A stretch of 64,000 nt of DNA from NCBI RefSeq assembly GCF_002009175.1, contig NZ_CP018047.1, positions 6,324,001-6,388,000 on the forward strand, in the 5' to 3' direction. The stretch is from Streptomyces niveus. Lineage in GTDB: Bacteria > Actinomycetota > Actinomycetes > Streptomycetales > Streptomycetaceae. A program made the translations under genes and the position numbers. The notes under the pieces are model-generated. The model was not told the origin of the DNA and did no database searches. It was given only the letters and a program-made list of their open reading frames with translations. The stretch's first letter is position 1. The number at the start of each line of letters is the position of its first letter. Positions 54,502 through 62,448 of this stretch are shown piece after piece.

Positions 54502-55293
54502 ATGACTTCGCTCGATCACGTGCTCGACAAGGACGGCGTACGGCTCACCGTCGAGGACGCGGTTGCCACGGTGACCTTGACCAACCCGGCCAAGCGCAAC
54601 GCTCAGTCTCCCGCTCTGTGGCGGGCGTTGACGGAAGCCGGACAGTCACTGCCAGGCAGCGTGCGGGTCGTCGTGCTGCGCGGCGAGGGGAAATCCTTCT
54701 CCGCGGGCCTCGACCGGCAGGCGTTCACTCCCGAGGGCTTCGACGGTGAACCCTCCTTCCCGGACCTGGCACGCCGTTCCGACACGGACCTGGACGCGGC
54801 CATCGCCGAGTACCAGTCCGCCTTCACCTGGTGGCGCCGGAGTGACATCGTGTCGATCGCCGCCGTCCAGGGACACGCCATCGGCGCCGGATTCCAGCTC
54901 GCGCTGGGCTGCGATCTGCGGGTCGTCGCGTCGGACGTGCAGTTCGCGATGCGCGAGACCAGCCTCGGGCTGGTCCCCGATCTCGCCGGTACGCACACCC
55001 TCGTGGGGATCGTCGGCTACGCCCGCGCGCTGGAGATCTGCGCGACGGGCCGCTTCGTGCAGGCCGAGGAGGCCGAGCGGACCGGTCTCGCCAATCTCGT
55101 GGTGCCGCCGGCCGAACTCGACGCGGCGGTGGGGGACCTGACGGCCGCGATCCTGGCCGCGCCGCGCGACGCGACGGTCGAGACGAAGGCCCTGCTGCTG
55201 GGTGCGTCGTCGCGTACGTACGACGAACAGCGCGCCGCCGAACGCGCGGCCCAGGCACGCCGCCTGCGGGACCTGGCGGGCCTGGGGGACTAG
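54502..55293 (+). CDS. Enoyl-CoA hydratase/isomerase
   Basis: 263-aa crotonase-fold protein. Crotonase blocks: ATVTLTNPAKRNAQSPALWRAL, VVLRGEGKSFSAGLDRQAF (first oxyanion-hole region) and AVQGHAIGAGFQLALGCDLRV (second). The usual Glu that activates water is replaced by a RETSLGLVPDLAGT context in which Asp aligns, as in isomerase-like members. GGAGG 7 bases before the ATG. Follows gbn by 129 bases. The acyl-CoA substrate is unknown. Confidence 0.9.
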   Translation: MTSLDHVLDKDGVRLTVEDAVATVTLTNPAKRNAQSPALWRALTEAGQSLPGSVRVVVLRGEGKSFSAGLDRQAFTPEGFDGEPSFPDLARRSDTDLDAAIAEYQSAFTWWRRSDIVSIAAVQGHAIGAGFQLALGCDLRVVASDVQFAMRETSLGLVPDLAGTHTLVGIVGYARALEICATGRFVQAEEAERTGLANLVVPPAELDAAVGDLTAAILAAPRDATVETKALLLGASSRTYDEQRAAERAAQARRLRDLAGLGD

Positions 55294-55296
55294 GCC

Positions 55297-55400
55297 GTTT
55301 CTTTCGGATCATCTTTGCTGACCGGATGAAGATGGTGGCGAGGTGGAGTCCGGCGAGGGTGGTGACGGTCAGTTCCGTACGGGCACGTCAACGGCCTGCG
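55297..55400 (-). pseudogene. C-terminal remnant of an IS5-like transposase
   Basis: On the minus strand LTVTTLAGLHLATIFI runs on to RSAKMIRKKRP, resembling the end of Streptomyces IS5-family transposases (YLAGLHLAxIFIWSAR). There is no start or catalytic core. Together with the N-terminal piece near 58.5 kb it is in the order expected of one transposase gene interrupted by 2.9 kb. Confidence 0.5.
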
Positions 55401-55459
55401 GCCCGGCGCCCCTCTGATTTGGTACGGCCTCCGGGACGGGGAGGCCGTCGGCCCGGGAA

Positions 55460-55494
55460 GGGTGCGGGCCGGATCGGAGACCGGGCCCGCACCC
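55460..55494 (+). terminator. Terminator region after the enoyl-CoA hydratase gene
   Basis: GGGTGCGGGCC and GGCCCGCACCC form a perfect 11-bp stem with a 13-base loop. A second 9-bp hairpin (ACGGCCTCC / GGAGGCCGT) lies just before it at 55424-55448. The pair may serve both the plus-strand gene and the convergent cellulase. Confidence 0.65.
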
Positions 55495-55543
55495 GCCCGC
55501 TTTCACGGCGCGACACGGATATCGCAACTGCTCAGGGCGTCGG

Positions 55544-56935
55544 TCAGAGCGCCGGGTAGGCGTTCCTCATGAGCTCCTGGAACTGGGCCGGGAACCAGTG
55601 GCCGGAGAGCGGCGCGTCCGGCAGGGCGCCGGACATGTTGTTCCCGTTGAGGGGGTTACCGGTGTACGTCGGGTCGCACATCCGGTCGAAGCCCTTGCCC
55701 TCGTCGTTCTCGATCACCTTGCTGGCGCCGTCCGACTCACCCGGGGGCTTGACCCAGACGTACGCGTCGATACCGGGTGCCGGGGCCGCCTGGGGCCGTG
55801 CGCCGAGACCGGCGCCCTTCTGGTTGCACCAGTTGCCCAGGTGGATCCGGCGGTCCGTGCGGCCTCCGTTGACGTACGTGTCCGAGGTGGTCTTCGGGCC
55901 CGCGGCGGTCGGCCGGGCCGCGCCGCCCCAGCCGTTGCGGGAGGTGTCGATCAGCATGCCGACGTCCGGGGAGAAGCCTTCCTTCTGGACCTCGGCGCGG
56001 AACGCCTGGGCGAACGACTGCTCGTCCACGTAGCGGTTCCAGTCGATCCACTTGGACTTTTCGCGGATCGGACCGTCGTTGGCGGTGTCGCCGATCTTGA
56101 AGAACGGCTCCGTGGTGGCGCCGTAGTTCGCGGTGTTGGCGATGAAGCCGTGCACGTTGGCCAGTGTGCTGCCCTCGGCCTTCGCGGCCTCGGCGATCTG
56201 CTTCGCGGAGGCGTTGAAGTTGTCGTCCCAGCCGATCCAGCCGTGGTGACCCGCGTCGACGTAGTTGTACGCGTTCGGGATCGCGCCCAGCTTGGCCAGC
56301 GCGTAGCCGACACCCTTGACGTAGTTTCCGTTCGCCTTCATCGTGTCGCAGTTCGGGACCGCGGTCGGGCGGGGCGAGACGTTGGTGACCAGGTTCGGCA
56401 GCGAGTCGATCTCGACGATGTTCACGATGCGCAGGTTGGCGTAGGCCGGCTTGGCCAGGATCGCCGCGATCGGGTCGATGTACTCGCTCTTGTACCGGGG
56501 GAGATCCGTCTGGCCGAGCTCGCCGTTCGAGGCGAGGGCGGAACAGTCACGGCCGGGCAAGTTGTAGATGACCAGCTGGATCGTCTGCGCGCCCTGGCTG
56601 ACGGCCCTGTTGAGGTGGGCCTCCAGGCCCATTCCGCCGGCCACACCCTTGATCGCGGCGATGCGGTCGAGCCACACGGCGGTGGGCTGGTTGGAGATTC
56701 TGCTGCCGCCGGGCTCGGCCGCGGCCTTCGCGGACCACAGCGGGTTCACGTACACCTTGGCACCCGCGTACGGGTTGTCCACGCGGGCGGCGGCCTTTGC
56801 GGACGCGGAGGCGGGGGTGGTGGTGAGCTGGGTGACCGCGCCACCGGTGAGCAGCATCGCGCCGACGGTGAGAGCGACCAGGCCGCGGCGGACTCGTCGT
56901 TGGGGTAAGGCGACTGAGGGAGTGGGGGGTGTCAT
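55544..56935 (-). CDS. Secreted GH6 cellulase (cellobiohydrolase/endoglucanase)
   Basis: 463-aa secreted glycoside hydrolase family 6 enzyme that cuts beta-1,4-glucan with inversion. Signal peptide to about residue 46 (RRGLVALTVGAMLLTGGA...PASASA). Catalytic features: LPGRDCSALASNGE with the second Asp at D130, the acid D177 in NIVEIDSLPNLVTN, YVDAGHHGWIGWDDN, and WVKPPGESDG near the C-terminus. No cellulose-binding module is present; the protein is the catalytic domain only. A perfect CebR box lies 87 bases upstream, so cellobiose-type induction is expected. Divergent from the LPMO gene. Confidence 0.95.
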   Translation of the reverse strand: MTPPTPSVALPQRRVRRGLVALTVGAMLLTGGAVTQLTTTPASASAKAAARVDNPYAGAKVYVNPLWSAKAAAEPGGSRISNQPTAVWLDRIAAIKGVAGGMGLEAHLNRAVSQGAQTIQLVIYNLPGRDCSALASNGELGQTDLPRYKSEYIDPIAAILAKPAYANLRIVNIVEIDSLPNLVTNVSPRPTAVPNCDTMKANGNYVKGVGYALAKLGAIPNAYNYVDAGHHGWIGWDDNFNASAKQIAEAAKAEGSTLANVHGFIANTANYGATTEPFFKIGDTANDGPIREKSKWIDWNRYVDEQSFAQAFRAEVQKEGFSPDVGMLIDTSRNGWGGAARPTAAGPKTTSDTYVNGGRTDRRIHLGNWCNQKGAGLGARPQAAPAPGIDAYVWVKPPGESDGASKVIENDEGKGFDRMCDPTYTGNPLNGNNMSGALPDAPLSGHWFPAQFQELMRNAYPAL

Positions 56936-57021
56936 GTGCGAACTACCTCCGGAGGATTTGGGTCTTCACCCCTAAGGGGGAAGACGTGTGATTTGCCCGG
57001 TTCAGTTGCACGTTCTTAACA

Positions 57022-57037
57022 ATGGGAGCGCTCCCAT
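57022..57037. promoter_or_regulatory. CebR box, cellulase side
   Basis: ATGGGAGCGCTCCCAT, a perfect 16-bp palindrome with the CebR consensus core TGGGAGCGCTCCCA, 87 bases before the GH6 start. CebR represses cellulose-use genes until cello-oligosaccharides bind. Confidence 0.92.
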
Positions 57038-57118
57038 CGTCAAGCCTTGACCGAGACCTGTCAATGGTTGGACGCGGCGAGGCCATTTACTACTCCACCC
57101 CCACGCGCTACGTTGCAA

Positions 57119-57134
57119 ATGGGAGCGCTCCCAT
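57119..57134. promoter_or_regulatory. CebR box, LPMO side
   Basis: A second identical 16-bp palindrome, 154 bases before the LPMO start and 97 bases from the first, so the two could be bridged by one repressor complex. The remainder of 56936-57287 holds the divergent promoters; no other gene is seen. Confidence 0.92.
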
Positions 57135-57287
57135 AGCCCCGTCAACCCCCACCATCCACGCCAGACCCTCTTGCAGGTCGATCGCCGGGCCCGAACGGTC
57201 GGCTCCCGCAGCATGGGGCGACGCCCGCGACAGGTCCCGGCCGATCGGTCGGTGCTCGAAAGAGAACCTTCACGAAGGAGACCACTC

Positions 57288-58235
57288 ATGGCCATCAACT
57301 CGGTCCGTGCCCGGCGCACGCTGGCCCTAGCCGGGGCCGCGGGCGTTGTCGCCGCGGTGCTGTCCGTGCCGTCCCCGGCATCGGCGCACGGCGTCAGCAT
57401 CATGCCCGGCTCGCGGACCAACCTGTGCTACAAGGACCTGCTCCAGAACAGCTCGACCCAGATGCCGTCCAACCCCGCCTGCGCCGCCGCGGTCCGGCAG
57501 GCCGGTACCACTCCGCTGTACAACTGGTTCGCCGTTCTGGACTCCAACGCCGGTGGCAGGGGCGCGGGTTACGTCCCGGACGGGAAGTTGTGCAGTGCGG
57601 GCGACCGCAGCCCGTACAACTTCTCCGCGTACAACGCGGTCCGCACCGACTGGCCGAAGACGCACCTGACCTCGGGTGCGAACATCCAGCTCAAGTACAG
57701 CAACTGGGCCGCCCACCCGGGCAAGTTCGAGGTGTACCTCACCAAGAGCGGGTGGAGCCCCACCAAGGCCCTCGCGTGGGGCGACCTGGAGCACCTTCAG
57801 ACGGTGACCAACCCGCCGCAGAACGGTGGTGTGGGCACGGACGGAGGCCACTACTACTGGAACCAGCAGTTACCGCAACGGAGCGGTCAGCACATGCTCT
57901 TCGTCCACTGGATCCGTTCGGACAGCCAGGAGAACTTCTTCTCCTGTTCCGACGTCGTCTTCGACGGCGGCAACGGTGAGGTCACCGGTCTGGCGGGCGG
58001 CGAGCGGTCGGCCGCCGAGGTCGAGGCGCTCGGGGCGGACGTGGAGAACACCAAGGCCGACCCGATCCACGCCGCCGGACACACCGAACACGCCGCGGCC
58101 GGCGAGAAGCTGGCAGCCTCCAGCGACGAGTCGGCCGTCGCCGTGCCCGCGGTGGTGGCGGGCCTGGGGGCAGTCGTCTTCGCCAGTGGCGCGTTGGTCT
58201 TCAACCGGAGCCGCCGGGCCAGGCAGCACGGCTGA
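57288..58235 (+). CDS. Membrane-anchored AA10 lytic polysaccharide monooxygenase
   Basis: 315-aa copper enzyme that oxidatively cleaves cellulose or chitin. A 33-residue signal peptide ends in PASA before HGV, giving the mature N-terminal His34 of the histidine brace. The second brace residue is probably His143 (NWAAHPGKFEVYLT). Cysteines and LAWGDLEHLQTV fit AA10. Instead of a carbohydrate-binding module, the C-terminus has an Ala/Glu-rich linker, a transmembrane helix (AVPAVVAGLGAVVFASGALVF) and the basic tail NRSRRARQ, with no LPxTG-type signal, so it should stay on the membrane. GAAGGAG lies 7 bases before the ATG. Confidence 0.9.
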   Translation: MAINSVRARRTLALAGAAGVVAAVLSVPSPASAHGVSIMPGSRTNLCYKDLLQNSSTQMPSNPACAAAVRQAGTTPLYNWFAVLDSNAGGRGAGYVPDGKLCSAGDRSPYNFSAYNAVRTDWPKTHLTSGANIQLKYSNWAAHPGKFEVYLTKSGWSPTKALAWGDLEHLQTVTNPPQNGGVGTDGGHYYWNQQLPQRSGQHMLFVHWIRSDSQENFFSCSDVVFDGGNGEVTGLAGGERSAAEVEALGADVENTKADPIHAAGHTEHAAAGEKLAASSDESAVAVPAVVAGLGAVVFASGALVFNRSRRARQHG

Positions 58236-58240
58236 CGGCC

Positions 58241-58270
58241 GAGGACCCCGGCGCCGCCGCCGGGGTCCTC
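58241..58270 (+). terminator. Terminator of the LPMO gene
   Basis: GAGGACCCCGGCG, a 4-base loop, CGCCGGGGTCCTC: a perfect 13-bp stem starting 5 bases after the stop. Confidence 0.8.
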
Positions 58271-58344
58271 CCACCGTTCACGTCGTTCACGTCGCACCGC
58301 ACTGCCGCAGCATCATCTGTCTGTCCGGGGCCGTCACCGGCATG

Positions 58345-58575
58345 TCGTGGTGAGAGCGAAGGCCAGGGGCCGGCAGTTGCCGTCGGACGCGAGGTGGATC
58401 TTCGTGGTCGGCCCGCCGCGGGAACGCCCGATGGCATGGTCGGCCGGCTCGCCGGCCGGGGCCCCTTTTGACGGGCCCCGGCTGCGTCCAGGGCGAACCG
58501 GTCCGGTACTTCCGGACGATCGCGTCGATCACCTGCCGATGATCACGCCACCGCCCACCCAGGGCCCGGGCGGGG
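58345..58575 (-). pseudogene. N-terminal remnant of an IS5-like transposase
   Basis: Minus-strand reading gives GRRWRDHRQVIDAIVRKY and RTGSPW, then, after a deletion and frame change, KGAPAGEPADHAIGRSRGG and PTTKIHLASDGNCRPLAFAL. This is the classic N-terminal to DDE-region sequence of Streptomyces IS5-family transposases. It is interrupted, lacks a start and ends abruptly at 58350. The gene-free stretch 58236-58914 holds this remnant, the LPMO terminator and one further possible fragment. Confidence 0.85.
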
Positions 58576-58583
58576 CGGGGGCG

Positions 58584-58710
58584 TCAAGGCATCGCGTACT
58601 CGCCGACGTACTCGTCGAAGGGCTCGATGCCCACCTCCGTACGGAGTTCGTCGATCGCTCGGGCTCCTCGCAGGGCCACGGAAGCGGTGACGGCACGCCT
58701 CTTTTGGAGG
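58584..58710 (-). pseudogene. Possible orphan C-terminal fragment
   Basis: A minus-strand frame ends ...RGARAIDELRTEVGIEP FDEYVGEYAMP and looks protein-like in composition, but has no recognisable start, domain or ribosome binding site. It may be the tail of a gene truncated when the region was rearranged. I do not recognise it. Confidence 0.3.
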
Positions 58711-58914
58711 GCCGGTGGGGTGAATGCCGGTCCAGGTCTGGCGCGGTATCGGTGGTTGCCGGATGCGATCGGATAAACACATCGCATCAGGGCCATTGGC
58801 CGGGAGACAGACCCCTTCACGTATCGGGTGGGCAGCGGCCGGGGTCCGTGCGGTCCGGTTCCTGATCCAGCGGGGGATCCAACGGGGCTCCCCCACGGTC
58901 ATAAGGAGTCTGCT

Positions 58915-59820
58915 GTGCGATTCCCACCCCCCAAAGCGGCCGGCGTACTCACCGCCGTCGGGCTGGCCCTCGGGCTCGCCGCGATCCCCGCCCCGGCCTA
59001 CGCCGCACCGATCACCTGCGACGCGAAGGCCCTCGTGACCGCCATCGACGCCGCCAATCTGGCCGGCGGCGGCACCGTCGAACTGGCCGCGAACTGCGTC
59101 TACTCCCTCGACGCGGTCGAACCAGCCGCCGGCGGCAACGGACCGAACGGGCTGCCGGTGATCACCGAGGCCGTCACCGTGAACGGCGCCAACTCCGTCA
59201 TCGAACGCGCCACCGCGGCCGGTACCCCGAAGTTCCGCTTCTTCGAGATCGGCGGCGCCAGGGGTGAGCTCACCCTCAACAGAGTCACCCTGCGCAACGG
59301 CGACCCCACGGTCCTCGGTACCGAGAACGGCGGCGCCATCCTCGTCAACGCGAACCGCGTCCTGACCGTCAACAACAGTGTCCTGACCGGCAACACCGCC
59401 CATGAGGGCGGCGCCATCGCCTCCCTCGGCGGCAGCAGCACCCGGATCTCCGGCAGCGAGTTCACGAGCAACTCCGCGGTCGCCGGTGGAGGCGGCCTCT
59501 TCAACCTCGGCGGCGGCATCGCGATCCTCTCCACCACCATGTCGGAGACCTCCACCACCGTGTCCGAGACCCCGGTCGCCGAGACCCCCACGACGGTGTC
59601 CGAGACCCCGGTCGCCGAGACCCCCACGACGGTGTCCGAGACCCCGGTCGCCGAGACCCCCACGACCGTGCCCGAGGCCCCCACCACCGTGTCGAACAAC
59701 ACCACCACGGCCTCGAACAACTCGACCACGGTGTCCAACAACACCACCACCGTGTCGAACGGCAAAGCCGACTGCACCTGCACCGGGACGATCAGAGGCC
59801 CCGGCGCGCAGGCACTCTGA
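58915..59820 (+). CDS. Secreted PMP-repeat protein with Ser/Thr tail
   Basis: 301-aa exported protein. Signal peptide 1-28 (VLTAVGLALGLAAIPAPAYA). A short right-handed beta-helix follows with polymorphic-membrane-protein repeats (NGGAILVNANRVLTVNNS, HEGGAIASLGGSSTRISGS), only about 180 residues long. The C-terminal third is low complexity: a 12-residue repeat SETPVAETPTTV in tandem, then NNTTT-type repeats and a CTCTG tail. AAGGAG lies 6 bases before the GTG. A stalk-like surface or adhesive protein is suggested; no sortase signal is present. Confidence 0.82.
   Translation: MRFPPPKAAGVLTAVGLALGLAAIPAPAYAAPITCDAKALVTAIDAANLAGGGTVELAANCVYSLDAVEPAAGGNGPNGLPVITEAVTVNGANSVIERATAAGTPKFRFFEIGGARGELTLNRVTLRNGDPTVLGTENGGAILVNANRVLTVNNSVLTGNTAHEGGAIASLGGSSTRISGSEFTSNSAVAGGGGLFNLGGGIAILSTTMSETSTTVSETPVAETPTTVSETPVAETPTTVSETPVAETPTTVPEAPTTVSNNTTTASNNSTTVSNNTTTVSNGKADCTCTGTIRGPGAQAL
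59561..59668 (+). repeat. Three 36-bp tandem coding repeats
   Basis: Three copies starting at 59561, 59597 and 59633, identical except near the end of the last, each coding 12 residues (SETPVAETPTTV). Near-identity at the DNA level implies recent expansion, so copy number probably varies between strains. Confidence 0.9.
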
Positions 59821-59844
59821 CGGTCGGGCCCGGCCGGCCACTGT

Positions 59845-59877
59845 GGCTCGCGCCCGTCCTCAATCCCCGGACGGGCC
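59845..59877 (-). repeat. Dispersed Streptomyces repeat at a gene end
   Basis: On the minus strand GGCCCGTCCGGGGATTGAGG followed by ACGGGCGCGAGCC, related to the copies in cobB and at 63033. Its internal TGA is the stop codon of the P10-like gene. Confidence 0.55.
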
Positions 59878-60591
59878 TTTCCGGCCCGTCCGGGGGACAT
59901 CCACCGAGGTGATCAGGACCGCCACCGTCGGATGGCTCGGCAGCGCGGCCGAGACCTGTCGGCACACCGCCCGCGCCACCTTCTGTGGATGGTGGCCCGC
60001 CGCCGTCGCCAGCTCGACACGGACATGCCCCCTCGTGACGAGCACCGGCGTGCCGAGCGCCGCGGAAAGATGGGCGACACCCGGGACGTTCGCCGCGACG
60101 ACCGCCGCCGTGCCCCTCGGAACGATCACGGTTGCCCCGACTGGCGCAGCGGTTCCCGAGGAGTCCGTGGACGGCTCCTCCAGCAGCGCCGTCACCCGTA
60201 GGTCCACCTCCGTCACCTGTAGCCCCAGCCGGTCCACCGCGTGCCGGTACAGGGCCGTGCGCAGCCGCTCCGCCACATCAGGCAGGGGCTCGCCCGCGAC
60301 CGTCGCGAACTCCCCCTCGATACGGAGCGCCCCCGGCGGCAGCGCACTGGGCGGCGGCTCCACGGCGGGCCGGCCCGCCGAGCCGGGGTCGGCCAGGGAG
60401 AGCCTCAGCCGGCCCAGAGTGGTGCCGGGCACTTCCGCCGTCGTACGCCGCAGGGCGGTCGCCGCCGCCCGTTCGGCCAGCCACGCCCCGTCTGTCGCGT
60501 CGCCCAGCGGGAGCAGCCGGCCGAGGCCGAGCCGTTCGTGTACCGCCGTGCTCCAACCGTCCGCACCGTTCCCACCGTGACCAGTCGTCAT
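59860..60591 (-). CDS. P10-family-like envelope cluster protein
   Basis: 243-aa protein of the type annotated in Streptomyces as nucleopolyhedrovirus P10 family, found beside Asp23 genes. Two alpha/beta segments each resemble an Asp23-like half (GALRIEGEFATVAGEPLPDVAERLRTAL and HVRVELATAAGHHPQKVARAVCRQV). No signal or membrane helix is seen. Divergent from asp23 over a 94-base shared promoter region. The last codons and stop lie in a dispersed repeat and hairpin. Confidence 0.72.
   Translation of the reverse strand: MTTGHGGNGADGWSTAVHERLGLGRLLPLGDATDGAWLAERAAATALRRTTAEVPGTTLGRLRLSLADPGSAGRPAVEPPPSALPPGALRIEGEFATVAGEPLPDVAERLRTALYRHAVDRLGLQVTEVDLRVTALLEEPSTDSSGTAAPVGATVIVPRGTAAVVAANVPGVAHLSAALGTPVLVTRGHVRVELATAAGHHPQKVARAVCRQVSAALPSHPTVAVLITSVDVPRTGRKGPSGD
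59865..59895. terminator. Hairpin shared by convergent genes
   Basis: CCCCGGACGGGCC, a 5-base loop, GGCCCGTCCGGGG: a perfect 13-bp stem. It overlaps the 3' coding end of the P10-like gene and lies 44 bases after the PMP-repeat gene. Confidence 0.75.
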
Positions 60592-60685
60592 GGCCCCCAG
60601 ACTGCCGCATTCCCGGCGCGAGACCTGGCAAGTCGCCCTAATGTGGGCAACGAGTTCACCAGCGCCCGGAAAGGGGCGAATCGCC

Positions 60686-61174
60686 ATGTCCGAGACCACG
60701 CAGCGCAACCAGTCCGAGCCATCGGTCAAGTCGTCGTCCAGCGAGGACCAGCGGAAGCCCTCCGGCGGCAGGAGGGGCGGCGGCGACCCGTCCGTCCGCG
60801 GGCGGACCACCATCGCCGACGGAGTCGTGGAGAAGATCGCCGGCCTCGCCGCGCGTGATGTGCTCGGCGTCCACGCGATGGGCAGCGGTATGTCCCGCAC
60901 CTTCGGCGCCGTACGCGACCGGGTCCCCGGTGGCACCAAGTCCGTCTCGCGCGGTGTGAAGGCCGAGGTGGGCGAGGTACAGACCGCCCTGGACCTGGAG
61001 ATCGTCGTCGACTACGGCGTGTCGATCTCCGATGTCGCCCGTGACGTACGGGAGAACGTCATCTCCGCCGTCGAACGGATGACGGGCCTGGAGGTCGTCG
61101 AGGTCAACATCGCCGTCAGCGATGTGAAGCTCCCCGACGAAGAGGACGAAGAGCCCGAGTCGCGGCTCCAGTAA
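60686..61174 (+). CDS. Asp23/Gls24-family envelope stress protein
   Basis: 162-aa Asp23 protein. A disordered Ser/Arg/Gly-rich N-terminus (about 38 residues) is followed by the Asp23 fold: RTTIADGVVEKIAGLAARDV, a Gly-rich turn, TALDLEIVVDYGVSISDVARDVRENV and TGLEVVEVNIAVSDVKL. It is soluble and expected to be held at the membrane by the AmaP protein at the end of the cluster. AAAGGGG precedes the ATG. Confidence 0.92.
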   Translation: MSETTQRNQSEPSVKSSSSEDQRKPSGGRRGGGDPSVRGRTTIADGVVEKIAGLAARDVLGVHAMGSGMSRTFGAVRDRVPGGTKSVSRGVKAEVGEVQTALDLEIVVDYGVSISDVARDVRENVISAVERMTGLEVVEVNIAVSDVKLPDEEDEEPESRLQ

Positions 61175-61209
61175 CGGCCGGATCCGCGAGACCGATGAGG
61201 AGTCACTAG

Positions 61210-61401
61210 ATGAGCATGGCGGTGGTCGGCCTGTTGGCCGGTATGGCACTGGCGTTCGCCGGATTCTTCGGTGGTTTCGGAGCCTTTCTGCTGGTGGCCG
61301 CGTTGGGCGCGGTGGGGTTCGTGGCCGGCCGGTACCTCGACGGCGATCTGGAACCCGGCGACCTCTTCCGTGGCCGCGAACGCGACGAACGCCGGCGGTG
61401 A
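61210..61401 (+). CDS. Small DUF2273-like membrane protein
   Basis: 63 aa with two hydrophobic helices in the first 42 residues (VVGLLAGMALAFAGFFGGFGA, LLVAALGAVGFVAGRYL) and a charged tail ending RGRERDERRR. This is the pattern of DUF2273, the usual small companion of Asp23 and AmaP. It sits between two Asp23 genes. Confidence 0.85.
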   Translation: MSMAVVGLLAGMALAFAGFFGGFGAFLLVAALGAVGFVAGRYLDGDLEPGDLFRGRERDERRR

Positions 61402-61407
61402 CGGTCC

Positions 61408-61752
61408 GTGGCCGGTGAGCGGGTGGCGGCCGCGGAGCGAGGGGCGACCACGATCGCCGACCGTGTCGTCGCGAAGATCGCCGCGCAGGCGGCGCGGGAG
61501 GCGCTGCACGGCGTACCGGAGGGGGGCGAGGCGCCGCACGCCAGTGTGCTGGTCCACCACGGCGTGGCGCGCGTACGGATCGGTGTCGAGCTGGACTACC
61601 CCTCCGACATCGGCGCGCAGTGCGGCGCGGTGCGTCACCGGGTCGCCCGGCGGGTACATGCTCTGGCGGGGATGGAGGTGCCGGAGGTGGTCGTCATGGT
61701 CGAGCGGCTCCACTCCGCCCAGTCGCGCGCGGCGCAGGGGAGGATCCGATGA
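61408..61752 (+). CDS. Second Asp23-family protein
   Basis: 114-aa minimal Asp23 domain: GATTIADRVVAKIAAQAAREA, ASVLVHHGVARVRIGVELDY, and VPEVVVMVERLH. It lacks the disordered N-terminus of the first copy. It starts at GTG 6 bases after the DUF2273 stop, and its own stop overlaps the next ATG (ATGA). Confidence 0.88.
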   Translation: MAGERVAAAERGATTIADRVVAKIAAQAAREALHGVPEGGEAPHASVLVHHGVARVRIGVELDYPSDIGAQCGAVRHRVARRVHALAGMEVPEVVVMVERLHSAQSRAAQGRIR

Positions 61753-62444
61753 GCGAACCGGTGGGCGAGGGGAGCGAACGTACGCCGGAGGCATCAGGAG
61801 CGCACGGAGCCGTCCGCGCGGACCTGCTCGAACTGGACCAGTCCGCCTCCGCCGCCCGGTACGAACCGAGGCCCACGCTGGAACGGGACGACGGGGACGG
61901 CAGGACCCGCCGCTTCTGGTCCTGGCGCCGGATCCCGGCCGCGGTGGTCGCGGCCGTACTGCTCGGCGCGGCGGCGCTGACGCTGTACGACGTCGCGGCG
62001 GTTCGGGCCGATCACCCGGCGATGTACTGGCGCCGGTGGCTCGCCGACCAGCTCGCCACCGATCCGCTGGACAACACCTGGGTCCTGGTCGGCTCGGGTG
62101 TCGCGGCGGTCGTCGGCCTCTGGCTGATCGTCCTCGCCCTCACCCCGGGGCTGCGCCAGGTGCTGCCGATGCGGCGCGGTCCCACGCGGGTGCGGGCCGG
62201 GCTCGACCGGGACGCGGCGGCGCTGACGCTGCGCGACCGGGCGCTGGAGGTCTCCGGCGTGCAGTCCGTACGGGTACGGGCCCGCCGCAGCAAGGTCCGG
62301 GTGCGGGCGGTGTCCCATTTCCGCGAACTGGACGACGTACGCGCCGATCTGGACACCGCGCTGGCCGTCGGCATCGGTGACCTGGGCCTGGCCAAGCCGC
62401 TCGCGCTCTCCGTTCACGTCCGCCGGCCGACGAAGAAGGGGTGA
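61749..62444 (+). CDS. DUF6286-type two-TM envelope protein
   Basis: 231 aa. A charged, disordered N-terminus of about 58 residues is followed by a helix (IPAAVVAAVLLGAAALTLYDV), an external segment of about 35 residues, a second helix (WVLVGSGVAAVVGLWLIVLAL) and a cytoplasmic alpha/beta domain resembling AmaP/Asp23 (GLDRDAAALTLRDRALEVSGV). It is coupled to the second asp23. Function unknown; it probably anchors Asp23 proteins. Confidence 0.82.
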   Translation: MSEPVGEGSERTPEASGAHGAVRADLLELDQSASAARYEPRPTLERDDGDGRTRRFWSWRRIPAAVVAAVLLGAAALTLYDVAAVRADHPAMYWRRWLADQLATDPLDNTWVLVGSGVAAVVGLWLIVLALTPGLRQVLPMRRGPTRVRAGLDRDAAALTLRDRALEVSGVQSVRVRARRSKVRVRAVSHFRELDDVRADLDTALAVGIGDLGLAKPLALSVHVRRPTKKG

Positions 62445-62448
62445 CGGG

